Below are positions 1 through 8,438 of a stretch of 64,000 bases of DNA, piece by piece. Position numbers and translations under genes: made by a program. The notes under the pieces were generated by a model. It was given only the letters and a program-made list of their open reading frames with translations. It did not search any database and was not told the DNA's origin. How positions within the stretch are numbered: position 1 is the stretch's first letter; each line of letters opens with the position of its first letter. The stretch comes from Ktedonobacter racemifer DSM 44963 (GTDB lineage Bacteria > Chloroflexota > Ktedonobacteria > Ktedonobacterales > Ktedonobacteraceae). The stretch spans positions 1,302,001 through 1,366,000 of the forward strand of contig NZ_ADVG01000002.1 of the NCBI RefSeq assembly GCF_000178855.1, read 5' to 3'.

Positions 1-768
1 GGACTGGAAGCCGCAGGGATCGTGCTCGCGGATGCCCATGGCTTCCATGCAGGAGAGCATGTATTGACCACTCGCGCCGCCGAGGCCACAGGAGGCGGTG
101 GATACGCCTCTAAGATCGCGGTTCCCGCCAGATACCTGGCTCGCCTGCCAGCAGGCGTGAGCTTCGAAGAGGCCGCCGCTGCTGGCCTCGCCGCCTCAAC
201 TGCCTGGGGCAGTCTCTTCGACCTGGGAAAGCTTCAAGCTGGTGAGCGGGCCCTTATCTGGGCAGGCTCCAGCGGCGTTGGCACCGCAGCGATTCAGCTC
301 GCCAAACAGCGGGGGGCCTGGGTCGCCACCACCGCCAGTTCGACGGAACGGGCAGAGGAGCTGCGCAAACTTGGCGCAGACCTGGTCATCAACCATCAGC
401 AGCAGGACGTAGGCGCGGAGCTACAAAAGCTCGGCGGGGTCCAGCTCATTATAGAACTGGTCAGCTCAACGTTACAGCAGAGCATTACAGCGTGCGCACC
501 CAATGGGCGTGTCGTCTTGATCGGCAACCTGGGAGGCAAGGAAAGCACCGTCGACACACAAGCCTGGCGCCTCAAGCGCGTAACGGTTATCGGTGGCGGA
601 CAACTACGTGCCACGCCACGCGACGAGCAGAATATTCTCCAGCTCATTGCGGACAAGGCATTTACCCCATTAATCGCGCGTGTTCTCCCTATTGAACAGG
701 CAGCTCAGGCTCATGCATTGCTCGCCTCAGGCCAGGTGCAAGGGAAAATTGTGCTGCGACATATGTAG
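1..768 (+). CDS. zinc-binding/quinone oxidoreductase (MDR family), 5'-truncated by window edge
   Basis: The reading frame is open from base 1, so the true start lies upstream of the window. A GTG at 22 opens the visible frame, but the residues before it (GLEAAGIV) already fit the family, so it is not the start. The visible part is the NAD(P)H-binding half of a medium-chain dehydrogenase/reductase: a dinucleotide-binding loop (WAGSSGVGTAAIQLAK, around residues 88-103 of the visible part), then a substrate-binding C-terminal lobe ending IVLRHM. Known family members reduce quinones or enoyl compounds with NADPH in the cytoplasm. The specific substrate cannot be read. The aminotransferase gene follows 35 bp downstream on the same strand, so co-transcription is possible. 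Confidence 0.85.
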   Translation, partial: GLEAAGIVLADAHGFHAGEHVLTTRAAEATGGGGYASKIAVPARYLARLPAGVSFEEAAAAGLAASTAWGSLFDLGKLQAGERALIWAGSSGVGTAAIQLAKQRGAWVATTASSTERAEELRKLGADLVINHQQQDVGAELQKLGGVQLIIELVSSTLQQSITACAPNGRVVLIGNLGGKESTVDTQAWRLKRVTVIGGGQLRATPRDEQNILQLIADKAFTPLIARVLPIEQAAQAHALLASGQVQGKIVLRHM

Positions 769-803
769 TTCTACCTGAAACATGCAAAGGAGTTTGTGAA
801 AGC

Positions 804-1931
804 ATGCAGAAGACCACTTCGTCCATCAGTAACAATATTTCATTTACACGCGGCGTGCCCGCGCTCGAGGCTCTACCAACGACCCTCTTTAGCGAGTGCC
901 TGCAAGCGGTTCTCGCGGGTCCAGACGGAAAAACTGTGCTCCAGTATGGGCATAACGGTGGCTATGTGCCCCTCAAACAATTGCTCGCGGAACAGTATCA
1001 TGTCGACGTCGACCAGGTACTCATTGGCAATGGCTCCCTACACCTGCAAGATATGCTTACCGCCCAACTGGTCCAGACAGGGGATGTCGTCTTTACCGAG
1101 CAGCCCAGCTATGATAGGGCCATCAAGACCTTTCGCCGTCGTGGCGCCAAAGTGATCGGTATTCCGCTCGCGCTCGATGGCGTCGATATTACGGCCCTGG
1201 AAGAGGCCCTGGCTCGCTATACGCCTCGCTTTATGTATATCGTGCCCGATTTCCAGAATCCCGCTGGTGTGACGACCTCCCGCGAGAAACGCCAGGCCCT
1301 GGCGCAACTGGCGGAGAAGCATGGTTTCTACCTGGTTGAGGATGTGCCTTACCGCACGTTGCGCTACAGTGGCAAAACGCTGCCGCTACTGCGCGAACTC
1401 AACCCCGAACGCACCATTACCGTCAGCTCATACAGCAAGCTCATCAGTCCCGGAATCCGTGTCGGCTATCTCATCGGCCCACGTGATATTGTCAAGCCGC
1501 TCATCGCTCTGGCCGAAGATACCACTCTCGCCCCGGTGCTTCCAACGCAAGCCGCTGTACTGGAGTTTCACAAGCGTGGTTATTTCGAGCGCAACCTGGA
1601 AAGTCTGAAGCAGCTCTATGCTCCACGTTTGCAGGCGATGATCTCCGCCATCAAGACCTACCTACCAGGCATCGACTTCGCCGAGCCCGAGGGTGGTTTC
1701 TTTGTCAGCATCACCCTGCCCCAGGAGAGTAACTACCAGCACTTACTCCAGCGTGCCAAAGAGCAAGGGCTTTTGCTCACTGATGGGAACGGCTTCTTCG
1801 CGGACCACCTGAACGCCCAGGCCAACCAGGCTCATACAGGTGACCGCTTTGTGCGGCTCCCCTTCTGCGCCCTCACGCCTCAAGAGATTGAGGCCGGGAT
1901 GCAGCGCCTCGCCGAACTGGTGCGCGCCTAA
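804..1931 (+). CDS. PLP-dependent aminotransferase, class I/II (MocR/2-aminoadipate aminotransferase-like)
   Basis: This is a 375-residue fold-type I aminotransferase. The likely Schiff-base lysine is in SSYSKLISPGIRVGY, with the family pattern P-D-F-Q-N-P-A-G upstream and an aspartate in LVEDVPYRTLRY. The closest well-known relatives are LysN/2-aminoadipate and multi-substrate aminotransferases, and the catalytic domain of MocR regulators. The N-terminal winged helix of MocR is absent, so this is an enzyme rather than a regulator. The start is ATG 804, with AAAGGAG at 786-792. It follows the oxidoreductase by 35 bp and ends in a UUCG-capped hairpin. The amino donor cannot be assigned. Confidence 0.88.
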   Translation: MQKTTSSISNNISFTRGVPALEALPTTLFSECLQAVLAGPDGKTVLQYGHNGGYVPLKQLLAEQYHVDVDQVLIGNGSLHLQDMLTAQLVQTGDVVFTEQPSYDRAIKTFRRRGAKVIGIPLALDGVDITALEEALARYTPRFMYIVPDFQNPAGVTTSREKRQALAQLAEKHGFYLVEDVPYRTLRYSGKTLPLLRELNPERTITVSSYSKLISPGIRVGYLIGPRDIVKPLIALAEDTTLAPVLPTQAAVLEFHKRGYFERNLESLKQLYAPRLQAMISAIKTYLPGIDFAEPEGGFFVSITLPQESNYQHLLQRAKEQGLLLTDGNGFFADHLNAQANQAHTGDRFVRLPFCALTPQEIEAGMQRLAELVRA

Positions 1932-1944
1932 GCTAGTTTCAAGC

Positions 1945-1968
1945 AGGGAGCCTGTTCGCAGGCTCTCT
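1945..1968 (+). terminator. UUCG-capped hairpin after aminotransferase gene
   Basis: A 10-bp stem (AGGGAGCCTG with CAGGCTCTCT, one G-U pair) closes a TTCG tetraloop 14 bp after the stop codon. There is no strong U-tract, so this could be a weak intrinsic terminator or a 3'-end stabiliser. Confidence 0.6.
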
Positions 1969-2192
1969 GTTAAACCCCTTACCCCTAAATCGTAGGTCCA
2001 AGCTTGCTTGGACTCTTTTCGCCAGAGAATACATTCACCCGACGCGAACCTGGCATCCCTCCTTTAATTACAGTCTTCTCATGTGCTCCTACACGCTTCT
2101 CACCCTTCGCCTCTCTACTTAAGTGCAAAACAGGCATAGGCAACAGCTACTGCTCTACTCAATCTCAGAAAAAGAGTTTTAAACGCGGCAAT

Positions 2193-2219
2193 ACAATATT
2201 AAATAATCGTTAATATTGT
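2193..2219. promoter_or_regulatory. operator-like palindrome ACAATATTAA-N7-TTAATATTGT
   Basis: Two perfect 10-bp arms are separated by 7 bp, about 20 bp upstream of a -35-like TTGACA. The symmetry and position suggest a dimeric repressor or activator site for the downstream gene. The rest of 1969-2238 shows no gene that I can support. Confidence 0.5.
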
Positions 2220-2238
2220 GAAATTCGATTTTATAATA

Positions 2239-2269
2239 TTGACACAGTTGCTCTATTTTCGTGTATAGT
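2239..2269 (+). promoter_or_regulatory. candidate sigma70-type promoter for the 2342 gene
   Basis: TTGACA at 2239-2244 is followed, after 17 bp, by TGTATA (2262-2267), with TATAGT and TATAA registers overlapping. It sits about 75 bp before the GTG start. Confidence 0.5.
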
Positions 2270-2341
2270 TATAAGCAATAAATTAGTGCTCACACCTCAA
2301 AAGTATTTATACAAGAAATAGATGTATGTGTGGAGGATTCT

Positions 2342-2953
2342 GTGAACAATCCAGAGGGTTTCGCCTACAGGCATGATGGGATACGCCTGCACCAGTATCA
2401 GCGAGCCATACTCACCCGCCTCCCGCTGGTCGCAGCTGAGGTCACGCACTTTGATGAACTCCTGCAATGGTTGGGGGAGGCGCTCATCCACTACTTCCAT
2501 ATTCAGGTCACTCAATTCTGGGTTGGTCATCACCGCACGACGACAGGACAACTCTACCTGGAACTGCGCATGATGGTCTTTCAAAACCCCTTCCTCTCAC
2601 AAGAGATCGTCGTCAATCCCCAAATGGCAGAGGCCATAGAACGAATCTTCCTCGAACGACGCGGCCTCATGCCTCAGAACATCGATGCCTTTTTCCCGCC
2701 CCAACAGACCCAGGCGCTTCACTACAATCATCTCAGCTACTGGTCCTGCTACTTTATGAGCCATGGCGCCCTTCTACCAGCAGCTAAAGGGCAGGGCGGA
2801 TCGAGCAAAAGCAAAATTCCCTTCTCCATGGCGGTCACCCTTCTCTTCCAGGAGATGCCACACCCACGCCTGCTCCCGGTCATCAGCTTTATCTTAGAGC
2901 AGGCCATCGTTACCGCCAAACAATATCAACTCCTCAAACCCCTCACGCTCTAA
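2342..2953 (+). CDS. protein of unknown function, possible GAF-like sensory fold
   Basis: GTG 2342 is chosen because GGAGG at 2332-2336 sits 5 bp upstream; an in-frame GTG at 2330 overlaps that site and lacks its own. The product is about 203 residues, with no signal peptide or membrane span. The middle resembles the alternating helix-strand layout of GAF domains, and it sits alone behind an operator-like palindrome, but I do not recognise a specific family. Residues 140-160 contain a short Gly/Ser/Lys-rich loop. It converges on the minus-strand glycosyltransferase gene, with a long hairpin between them. Confidence 0.7.
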   Translation: MNNPEGFAYRHDGIRLHQYQRAILTRLPLVAAEVTHFDELLQWLGEALIHYFHIQVTQFWVGHHRTTTGQLYLELRMMVFQNPFLSQEIVVNPQMAEAIERIFLERRGLMPQNIDAFFPPQQTQALHYNHLSYWSCYFMSHGALLPAAKGQGGSSKSKIPFSMAVTLLFQEMPHPRLLPVISFILEQAIVTAKQYQLLKPLTL

Positions 2954-3025
2954 TACTTTGTCAAAATCCAATGTAACTGTTGGCCATGGGCAGAAGCATG
3001 TGAGCCACGCGCAGTCCTTCCCGCG

Positions 3026-3110
3026 GGGAAAAGGGGGTATGGTGATAGGCTGGCTCCGCCAACCTGTCACCATACCCCCTTTTCCCTGAAGAGCCGCGTA
3101 GCGGCGAGAA
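3026..3110. repeat. long locus-specific hairpin plus GC-rich short hairpin
   Basis: A 29-bp stem with two imperfect pairs and loop TCC spans 3026-3086. It is followed at 3091-3110 by a degenerate copy of the short GAGCGCC-type hairpin found beside other long palindromes here. It lies between convergent genes and may act as a bidirectional terminator. Confidence 0.75.
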
Positions 3111-3125
3111 GGAGCGCGATCTCGC

Positions 3126-5648
3126 TTAAGAAGCCAGGTCCTTGCGGACCAGGACCGCCATGTCATATGAGCCATCGGTGCTACCAATCGCCTGGCGGTA
3201 CCACCACCAGTTCCAGACATGGGAGGCCGCGCTCCCCAGATTAAACTGCGCATGTGCTGGCGGCATGTCGCCATAGCTGAGCCAGAGCAGAGGACCAACG
3301 CCACCCCAGGTTGGCTGACCAGCGCAGTTATTCGTATTTGTCGGCACACAAGGGGGCGGCTTATACCCCTCATCCCACCAGGTACGCATATGATAGGTAG
3401 AGACCACGTACTGGTTCTTGTAGAGCGCTTTATAAGTCGCCAGGCAGTCACCACCGACAATCACCACCGGCGCGTTGGTCGAGAGCGGAGGGCAGACATT
3501 CTGCGCATCGATGTTCAAGAAGGTGGTCTGGTGATAATCGCGCAGGTACCAGGCAAAGGGCCAGGTCGCGTCGCTCACCACGCTAACCGGCAGTTTCTTC
3601 TCGCCGTGATACAGCTTGTTATCCACCGCATCAACCTTCGCCATCACTTTATTGACGTCAAAGGTCGTCTGCACATACACCATCATTTCGTGTGGGCCAT
3701 CGGCGGCATGCACATATGTGACCTGGAACATATTCTGCAGCGTTGGCACGAGCAGCAGTAGCGCGAGCACGAGGACTGCAATAGAGCCAAAGGCCCGTCC
3801 CGAAGACAGAGGGCGAGAAGTCACCGGTACACCCACGGGAGCGCTTGCCCGTGCGTTCAAGCGCTGGCGCGCCCAGTCCACAACCGTCACCACCGCTGGC
3901 TGCAAGCCGAGCGCGGCCAGTAGCATCATCGGCATCGTCATATGGATCATCAGCCAGGGCATCTTCTCGCCCGCCCAGGAATAGATGAAGACGCTGCCAA
4001 CGAACCAGTACACCAGGAAGAGGCGAAAACGCGATGGGCGCCGGAGGCAGCGTACCACGCCCACGAGACCAAAGACCAGTCCAATCTGCTCATACAGCGG
4101 GATCAGCATAAAGTAGTAGTACCAGGGCTGCTCACCACGAGCCACCTGCTGCTGCTGCAACCAGTAATACAAGCCCTGCCAGATGCCATCGCCAATGCCA
4201 CCACGGATATTGGTAAAGAGGACCGTAAACAGGATCAAGAAGACCGCCCAGCCACACAGGATGGCAAAGACCCAGTGCATCCAGGGCATCGTCGTAACCA
4301 CGTCAAGCAGGGGCTGGCGCACAGGATCAACAAACTTCGCCAGGCCCCGACGACGCCCATCGTAGACAGGCAGTTTCTCGAAGTATTCCAGCATCAGAAT
4401 GACAAGCACATAAATGCCCAGCGCGATGCCCAGCCAGGGCACAATCGCAACCGTGATGTTTTTCAGATTGGCCACAAAGTTGTTCGCCAGTGGCTGCGTC
4501 TTGGGATCATTGATATAGAGCGAGAGGGCGTGCATGTAATGGAAGAAGGCCAGAGCCACCGGCGCAACCACAACGACCAGAATCAGCAGAAATAGGGGCG
4601 CCCACGTTCGGGGCAGAAATTTTGCTGCCTTTGGCGCGCCCTCGGGTATGTCCTGCGCAAATGGGAAACGCACAGCGATATCCCAGACGACCAGGCCCAC
4701 AAAGAAGCTACCTAAGATCGCCACCGTGAGGAAGGTCGCCTCCTTGGTTGCGTAAGAGAGCGCAAAGGCAACCGAGCCAGTGATCAACCATTTCAGCGAG
4801 CGATCACGGCAGTAGCGCGCCATCGAGACCACTAGGAGCAGGGTAAAACAGGCCATGTAGATATCTTCGCGCGCGAAACGCGAGAAATACACCAGGCTGG
4901 GCGAGATCGCCAGCAGGAAAGAGGCCAGCAACGCCCCATATTTTCCCAGATAATCGCGAATAAAGAAAGGTAAACCAACGATCACCGTCCCCAGGGTCGC
5001 GGCGGCGATGCGTACCGTTGTGGTATTTACGCCATTGTCCGAAAAGCCCAGTAACTGGCATATTTTGTACACCAGGGCAATGGCATGGAACTGGAAGGGA
5101 CCATGCAGCAGCGGATCATAGTGGTAACAACTGCTGGTGGGGCTAAAGCAACTCAGCCAGTTCTCCATGTTGTGCATCAACATCAGCGAGTAGTAAGCGT
5201 GCAAGCTTTCGTCGTGATGCAGAGGCTTATCGCCCAGGTTCCAGAAACGCAGGATAGCGCCCAGCAAGACCAGGCCGAGAAAAGGGGCCCAGACGATTAC
5301 CTGTTCGCGCGAGGGAAGTTTGAAGGTAAAGCCCTGGCCAGACGGCTGTAATTTCTCTGCATAGGCCTCTGTCTCAAATGAGGGCTGCTCCTCCTCTTTG
5401 CGCACAACATGCGTCGCCACAGACGCATCCTCTTGCTCTGGCGCGCTTGCGGCACGCTCTTCATCTGCCCCTGGTACTTCTGCATGGGACGATTCCAGGG
5501 GCAATGCAGCGCTCACAGCTTCAGGCTGCGTTTCGGCCCTCCCCTCACTCAGAGCCTCCTCTGGCTGTTCCAGTTGTGTTTGCTCATCTGGGATCGTCTG
5601 CTGAGGGATAGGCTCCTCTCGACGAGTGTCAGTATCTGGTCGCTTCAA
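3126..5648 (-). CDS. Agl23-like (TIGR03663) multi-membrane glycosyltransferase family 39-type protein
   Basis: About 840 residues. A roughly 130-residue acidic, Pro/Glu-rich cytoplasmic N-terminus is followed by 11-13 hydrophobic spans and a C-terminal soluble domain. The first loop has HHDESLHAYYSLML, the acidic motif typical of GT-C enzymes that use polyprenyl-phosphate sugars. The late AGEKMPWL motif is characteristic of TIGR03663. The start is taken as TTG 5648 because AGGAGG lies 8 bp upstream. A longer frame up to 5762 runs through an intergenic cloverleaf repeat and is rejected. It is the last gene of a minus-strand trio; families 03662 and 03663 are known to co-occur in Chloroflexota and Archaea. 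The sugar and acceptor are unknown. Confidence 0.85.
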   Translation of the reverse strand: MKRPDTDTRREEPIPQQTIPDEQTQLEQPEEALSEGRAETQPEAVSAALPLESSHAEVPGADEERAASAPEQEDASVATHVVRKEEEQPSFETEAYAEKLQPSGQGFTFKLPSREQVIVWAPFLGLVLLGAILRFWNLGDKPLHHDESLHAYYSLMLMHNMENWLSCFSPTSSCYHYDPLLHGPFQFHAIALVYKICQLLGFSDNGVNTTTVRIAAATLGTVIVGLPFFIRDYLGKYGALLASFLLAISPSLVYFSRFAREDIYMACFTLLLVVSMARYCRDRSLKWLITGSVAFALSYATKEATFLTVAILGSFFVGLVVWDIAVRFPFAQDIPEGAPKAAKFLPRTWAPLFLLILVVVVAPVALAFFHYMHALSLYINDPKTQPLANNFVANLKNITVAIVPWLGIALGIYVLVILMLEYFEKLPVYDGRRRGLAKFVDPVRQPLLDVVTTMPWMHWVFAILCGWAVFLILFTVLFTNIRGGIGDGIWQGLYYWLQQQQVARGEQPWYYYFMLIPLYEQIGLVFGLVGVVRCLRRPSRFRLFLVYWFVGSVFIYSWAGEKMPWLMIHMTMPMMLLAALGLQPAVVTVVDWARQRLNARASAPVGVPVTSRPLSSGRAFGSIAVLVLALLLLVPTLQNMFQVTYVHAADGPHEMMVYVQTTFDVNKVMAKVDAVDNKLYHGEKKLPVSVVSDATWPFAWYLRDYHQTTFLNIDAQNVCPPLSTNAPVVIVGGDCLATYKALYKNQYVVSTYHMRTWWDEGYKPPPCVPTNTNNCAGQPTWGGVGPLLWLSYGDMPPAHAQFNLGSAASHVWNWWWYRQAIGSTDGSYDMAVLVRKDLAS

Positions 5649-5680
5649 AGACTCTTCCTCCTTGCACGGCTTACTACTGA

Positions 5681-5733
5681 TCCGAAATCCTGAGCGCGGA
5701 GCGCTAGTCACGAGAGTGACGTCGGGTCTCGGA
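5681..5733. repeat. cloverleaf intergenic repeat, copy 1
   Basis: The outer stem is TCCGAAATCC with GGGTCTCGGA. It encloses two hairpins, AGCGC-GGA-GCGCT-like and GTCAC-GAGA-GTGAC. It lies upstream of the Agl23-like gene. Homologous copies are at 29346, 34982, 46368 and 58161. Confidence 0.8.
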
Positions 5734-5798
5734 ATAAGAACTTGGCGTAAATAATCGCTCAAGTGGATGCTTGATCTATTTCAACCTGTGATTACACG

Positions 5799-8201
5799 TT
5801 AATTTTGTATTTTGTAAATGGTCACGCCATTCGCATTATAGACAATTTGCATAAAAGCGGCAAAACGATGGAGATCAGCCGCCTGGTACTTTCGATACTC
5901 TAAAGGCCCAACGTATAGGTACTGGATGTTGTAACGCGCCATATTTTGCAGGACTATCTTCTTATCAGGATCCTGGTAGATCAGGTCAACCGCCGTTTGC
6001 CGCTGGTTGAAGTCCTCCGAGTTCTGCGCTGTATGCAACATTGTCACACGCCATTGCAGTTCATGCCCAGGCCAGTTGATCGGACTCGACAGGCCGGTAA
6101 AGATGGAGACGCGCCCATATTCGGAATAATCGCCGCCAACCGCCTCCACGATGCCAGGATTCCCCTGCACATGCGTGTTGAGCCAGAGAATAGCATCATA
6201 GTCGCCCGGATACGTTGGATCGCCCCGTAAGTAATCAAGTCCATTTAAGCTTCCCATTGAGGCCAACATACCACTCGGCAATGGAAATTTTCCTGGCCCA
6301 TAACGCGCATAGGGCGCCTGCAAAGGATAGAGCATGCCAGACAACAGGAAGAGCAGCAATAACGCATACCAGCCCACGACTCCAGCCATTTGCCACCAGT
6401 ATGCCACAAGTGCGCCAACTTTCACAGGGCGGAAACTCTGCCAGAGAAAGTATAAGCCAACACCCGAGGCAATTGAGAGCAACGCCCAGGCCTGAAAATA
6501 GAATTTAAAGACCGTGTTCATACGCGGGTCCTGGTCCGCAAAGACATCGCGCAGGAAGAAGACTTCACAGCCCGCGATGAGCAGAAAGGCCAGAGCGCCC
6601 AACAAAAGCGGGTAGGCATGGGCGCGGTCTCCCTGGTGATAGAGCGCGAGCAGAAACGCCGCCAGCGCAATACCCGCCGCCACCAATAGTGTGGCGCTTT
6701 TAGGCACCAGCACCAGGACCAGCAGGCCGGCTACCAGGACAAAGGCCACGAGCCACCAGGCAAAGCGTGAATTGCTCAACGTCAACCAGGAGGGCGTCTC
6801 CTGTGGGTATAGCTCCGCCAGGTCCAGCAGTGGGCGCTTCAACGCGCTGGCAAAGAGAAACGAGAGTACCACAAAGGCGAAAATACCGTAAATAAGCCAC
6901 TCGCTACCGAGCGGCGAGCGATCCTCCGGCTTCACCAGCCCCACGCCCTGCGCTGGCGAGACAAACGTGATAAAAAAGGGCAGATACAACAGGAATGTCA
7001 ACACAACAAGCGAGACGCAGGCCACAACGATATCGACGACCAACACCCACGAAAAGTTCCGCTGGTAGGCAAGCCATTGTTGAAGCGCGATACAAGCCAG
7101 GCAAAGTCCCACATACGTTGGATAATCCCACCCATTCATCAAGAAGAGCCCACCCAGGATCAAGGCGGTGCAAACAAGGGTCAGTGCCAGCCGCCAGCCC
7201 TCGCCAAAGACGTTTAAGCCGCGCCCTGTAGGCTCTAAAAAGAGATTGAAAACGGCGCCAATCCCCAGCACGGTAAAGGCAAAGGCCAGCACATGCGCAT
7301 GAAAGCAGGATAGGAGAAAGCTAAAGGCGGGAAACTCATTGATCGTCTTATTGATGACTCGCGAGGGGCCAACCCAGAAGGTATAGGCCTGGTCAAACGT
7401 GGTCGTTATCATGCCATGGTTCTGCCACCATAACTGTGTCGCGGCCAGGTTGCCCATGAGCAGGGCCATCACAATCGTGAGCAGGCCAAAGACAATGCCG
7501 CCTGCCAGCGGCGGATACACCGTCGAGGGATGCTCCTGTGAGACAGTCCCTCCTGCATGCACCTTGCTGCGTAGATAACGTGCCCAGGCCACAATATTGC
7601 AGGTCACGCCAAAGAAATTGAGGCCAGTTAAGCCAAAGAGCAGGCAGATACCCGTATTAAAAGCGACATAGGAGGGTTGATTGAGCAGTTTCGCCAGCGT
7701 CGCGATAAAAAAGTGCGCGTAATAGTAGTAGTTGATGGGTGAGCCAGCATACCACATATCGGCTGGAGGAAGATGCTCGCTGCGCAGAATAGATGCCAGG
7801 AAACCTTCATCCATAAACATCTCCCAGCCCCGAATCTCAGGACCAAAGGAGCGTACCCATCCCAGCAGGCACATCATTCCCAGAAAAATAATCTCGGTCG
7901 CTATCACATATCCCAGGTTCACACGCAGGACCTTGCCAACCTCGTGATATATCTTCCTCCAGCCAAATAGCGCCAGCGCCGCGAGAATACACAGCACTCC
8001 CACCAGAAAGAGCCGGGTATAGGGCAAAAAACGCAGCCACATCAGCGGACACCAGGCACAAAATACAAAGACAATCGCTCCCAGCGACTTACTAAATGCC
8101 CAGCCCCGATCGGGCAAATTATGAAAGACCATCAACGCGAGTGGGAAACCGATCAGACCGACAGCCTCGATCAGCACCCACATCTGTAATAATTCCAGCA
8201 T
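5799..8201 (-). CDS. DUF2298/Chlor_Arch_YYY (TIGR03662) multi-membrane protein
   Basis: 800 residues and largely hydrophobic, with around 14-16 membrane spans and a soluble C-terminal domain of about 170 residues. The consecutive tyrosines that name the family are visible in SPINYYYYAHFFIATL, near residue 155. Members are predicted GT-C-fold sugar transferases or flippase-associated proteins in polyprenyl-linked glycan assembly at the membrane. The ATG start at 8201 has only a weak ribosome site (GGTTGAGAAG). It lies between a GT39 gene (8439-10271) and the Agl23-like gene (3126-5648), all on the minus strand. The 150-238 bp spacers are each occupied by a palindromic repeat, so it may not be one tight operon. 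Confidence 0.88.
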   Translation of the reverse strand: MLELLQMWVLIEAVGLIGFPLALMVFHNLPDRGWAFSKSLGAIVFVFCAWCPLMWLRFLPYTRLFLVGVLCILAALALFGWRKIYHEVGKVLRVNLGYVIATEIIFLGMMCLLGWVRSFGPEIRGWEMFMDEGFLASILRSEHLPPADMWYAGSPINYYYYAHFFIATLAKLLNQPSYVAFNTGICLLFGLTGLNFFGVTCNIVAWARYLRSKVHAGGTVSQEHPSTVYPPLAGGIVFGLLTIVMALLMGNLAATQLWWQNHGMITTTFDQAYTFWVGPSRVINKTINEFPAFSFLLSCFHAHVLAFAFTVLGIGAVFNLFLEPTGRGLNVFGEGWRLALTLVCTALILGGLFLMNGWDYPTYVGLCLACIALQQWLAYQRNFSWVLVVDIVVACVSLVVLTFLLYLPFFITFVSPAQGVGLVKPEDRSPLGSEWLIYGIFAFVVLSFLFASALKRPLLDLAELYPQETPSWLTLSNSRFAWWLVAFVLVAGLLVLVLVPKSATLLVAAGIALAAFLLALYHQGDRAHAYPLLLGALAFLLIAGCEVFFLRDVFADQDPRMNTVFKFYFQAWALLSIASGVGLYFLWQSFRPVKVGALVAYWWQMAGVVGWYALLLLFLLSGMLYPLQAPYARYGPGKFPLPSGMLASMGSLNGLDYLRGDPTYPGDYDAILWLNTHVQGNPGIVEAVGGDYSEYGRVSIFTGLSSPINWPGHELQWRVTMLHTAQNSEDFNQRQTAVDLIYQDPDKKIVLQNMARYNIQYLYVGPLEYRKYQAADLHRFAAFMQIVYNANGVTIYKIQN

Positions 8202-8346
8202 AGCTTCTCAACCTGAATAGAGGACTCTACTAAATATATAAACGACACATCCTGCCGTTCCTTCACATCTCCAACTTCCCTGGCTATCACCATTGGGCCT
8301 GCCAATTTGCTTCTAACGCCTGCCTCATCTCGCTGCGCAAGCCTTT

Positions 8347-8426
8347 GGTAAGGGTATGTTGGGTGGAAAACGGCTTTGCCGTTTTCCACCCAACATACCC
8401 TTACCCTGAGCGCCGCAGGCGCGAAG
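8347..8426. repeat. perfect 28-bp-arm hairpin followed by conserved GC-rich short hairpin
   Basis: 8347-8405 is a perfect inverted repeat with 28-bp arms and loop TTT. It is followed at 8408-8426 by GAGCGCC-GCA-GGCGCGAAG. It lies in the 237-bp gap between the GT39 and DUF2298 genes. Confidence 0.9.
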
Positions 8427-8438
8427 AGGACCTCCTAC

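Noticed and set aside
3942..4595. 217-codon plus-strand frame inside the Agl23-like gene
   Set aside because: His/Gln-rich mirror of membrane-span codons; no ribosome site and no recognisable product.
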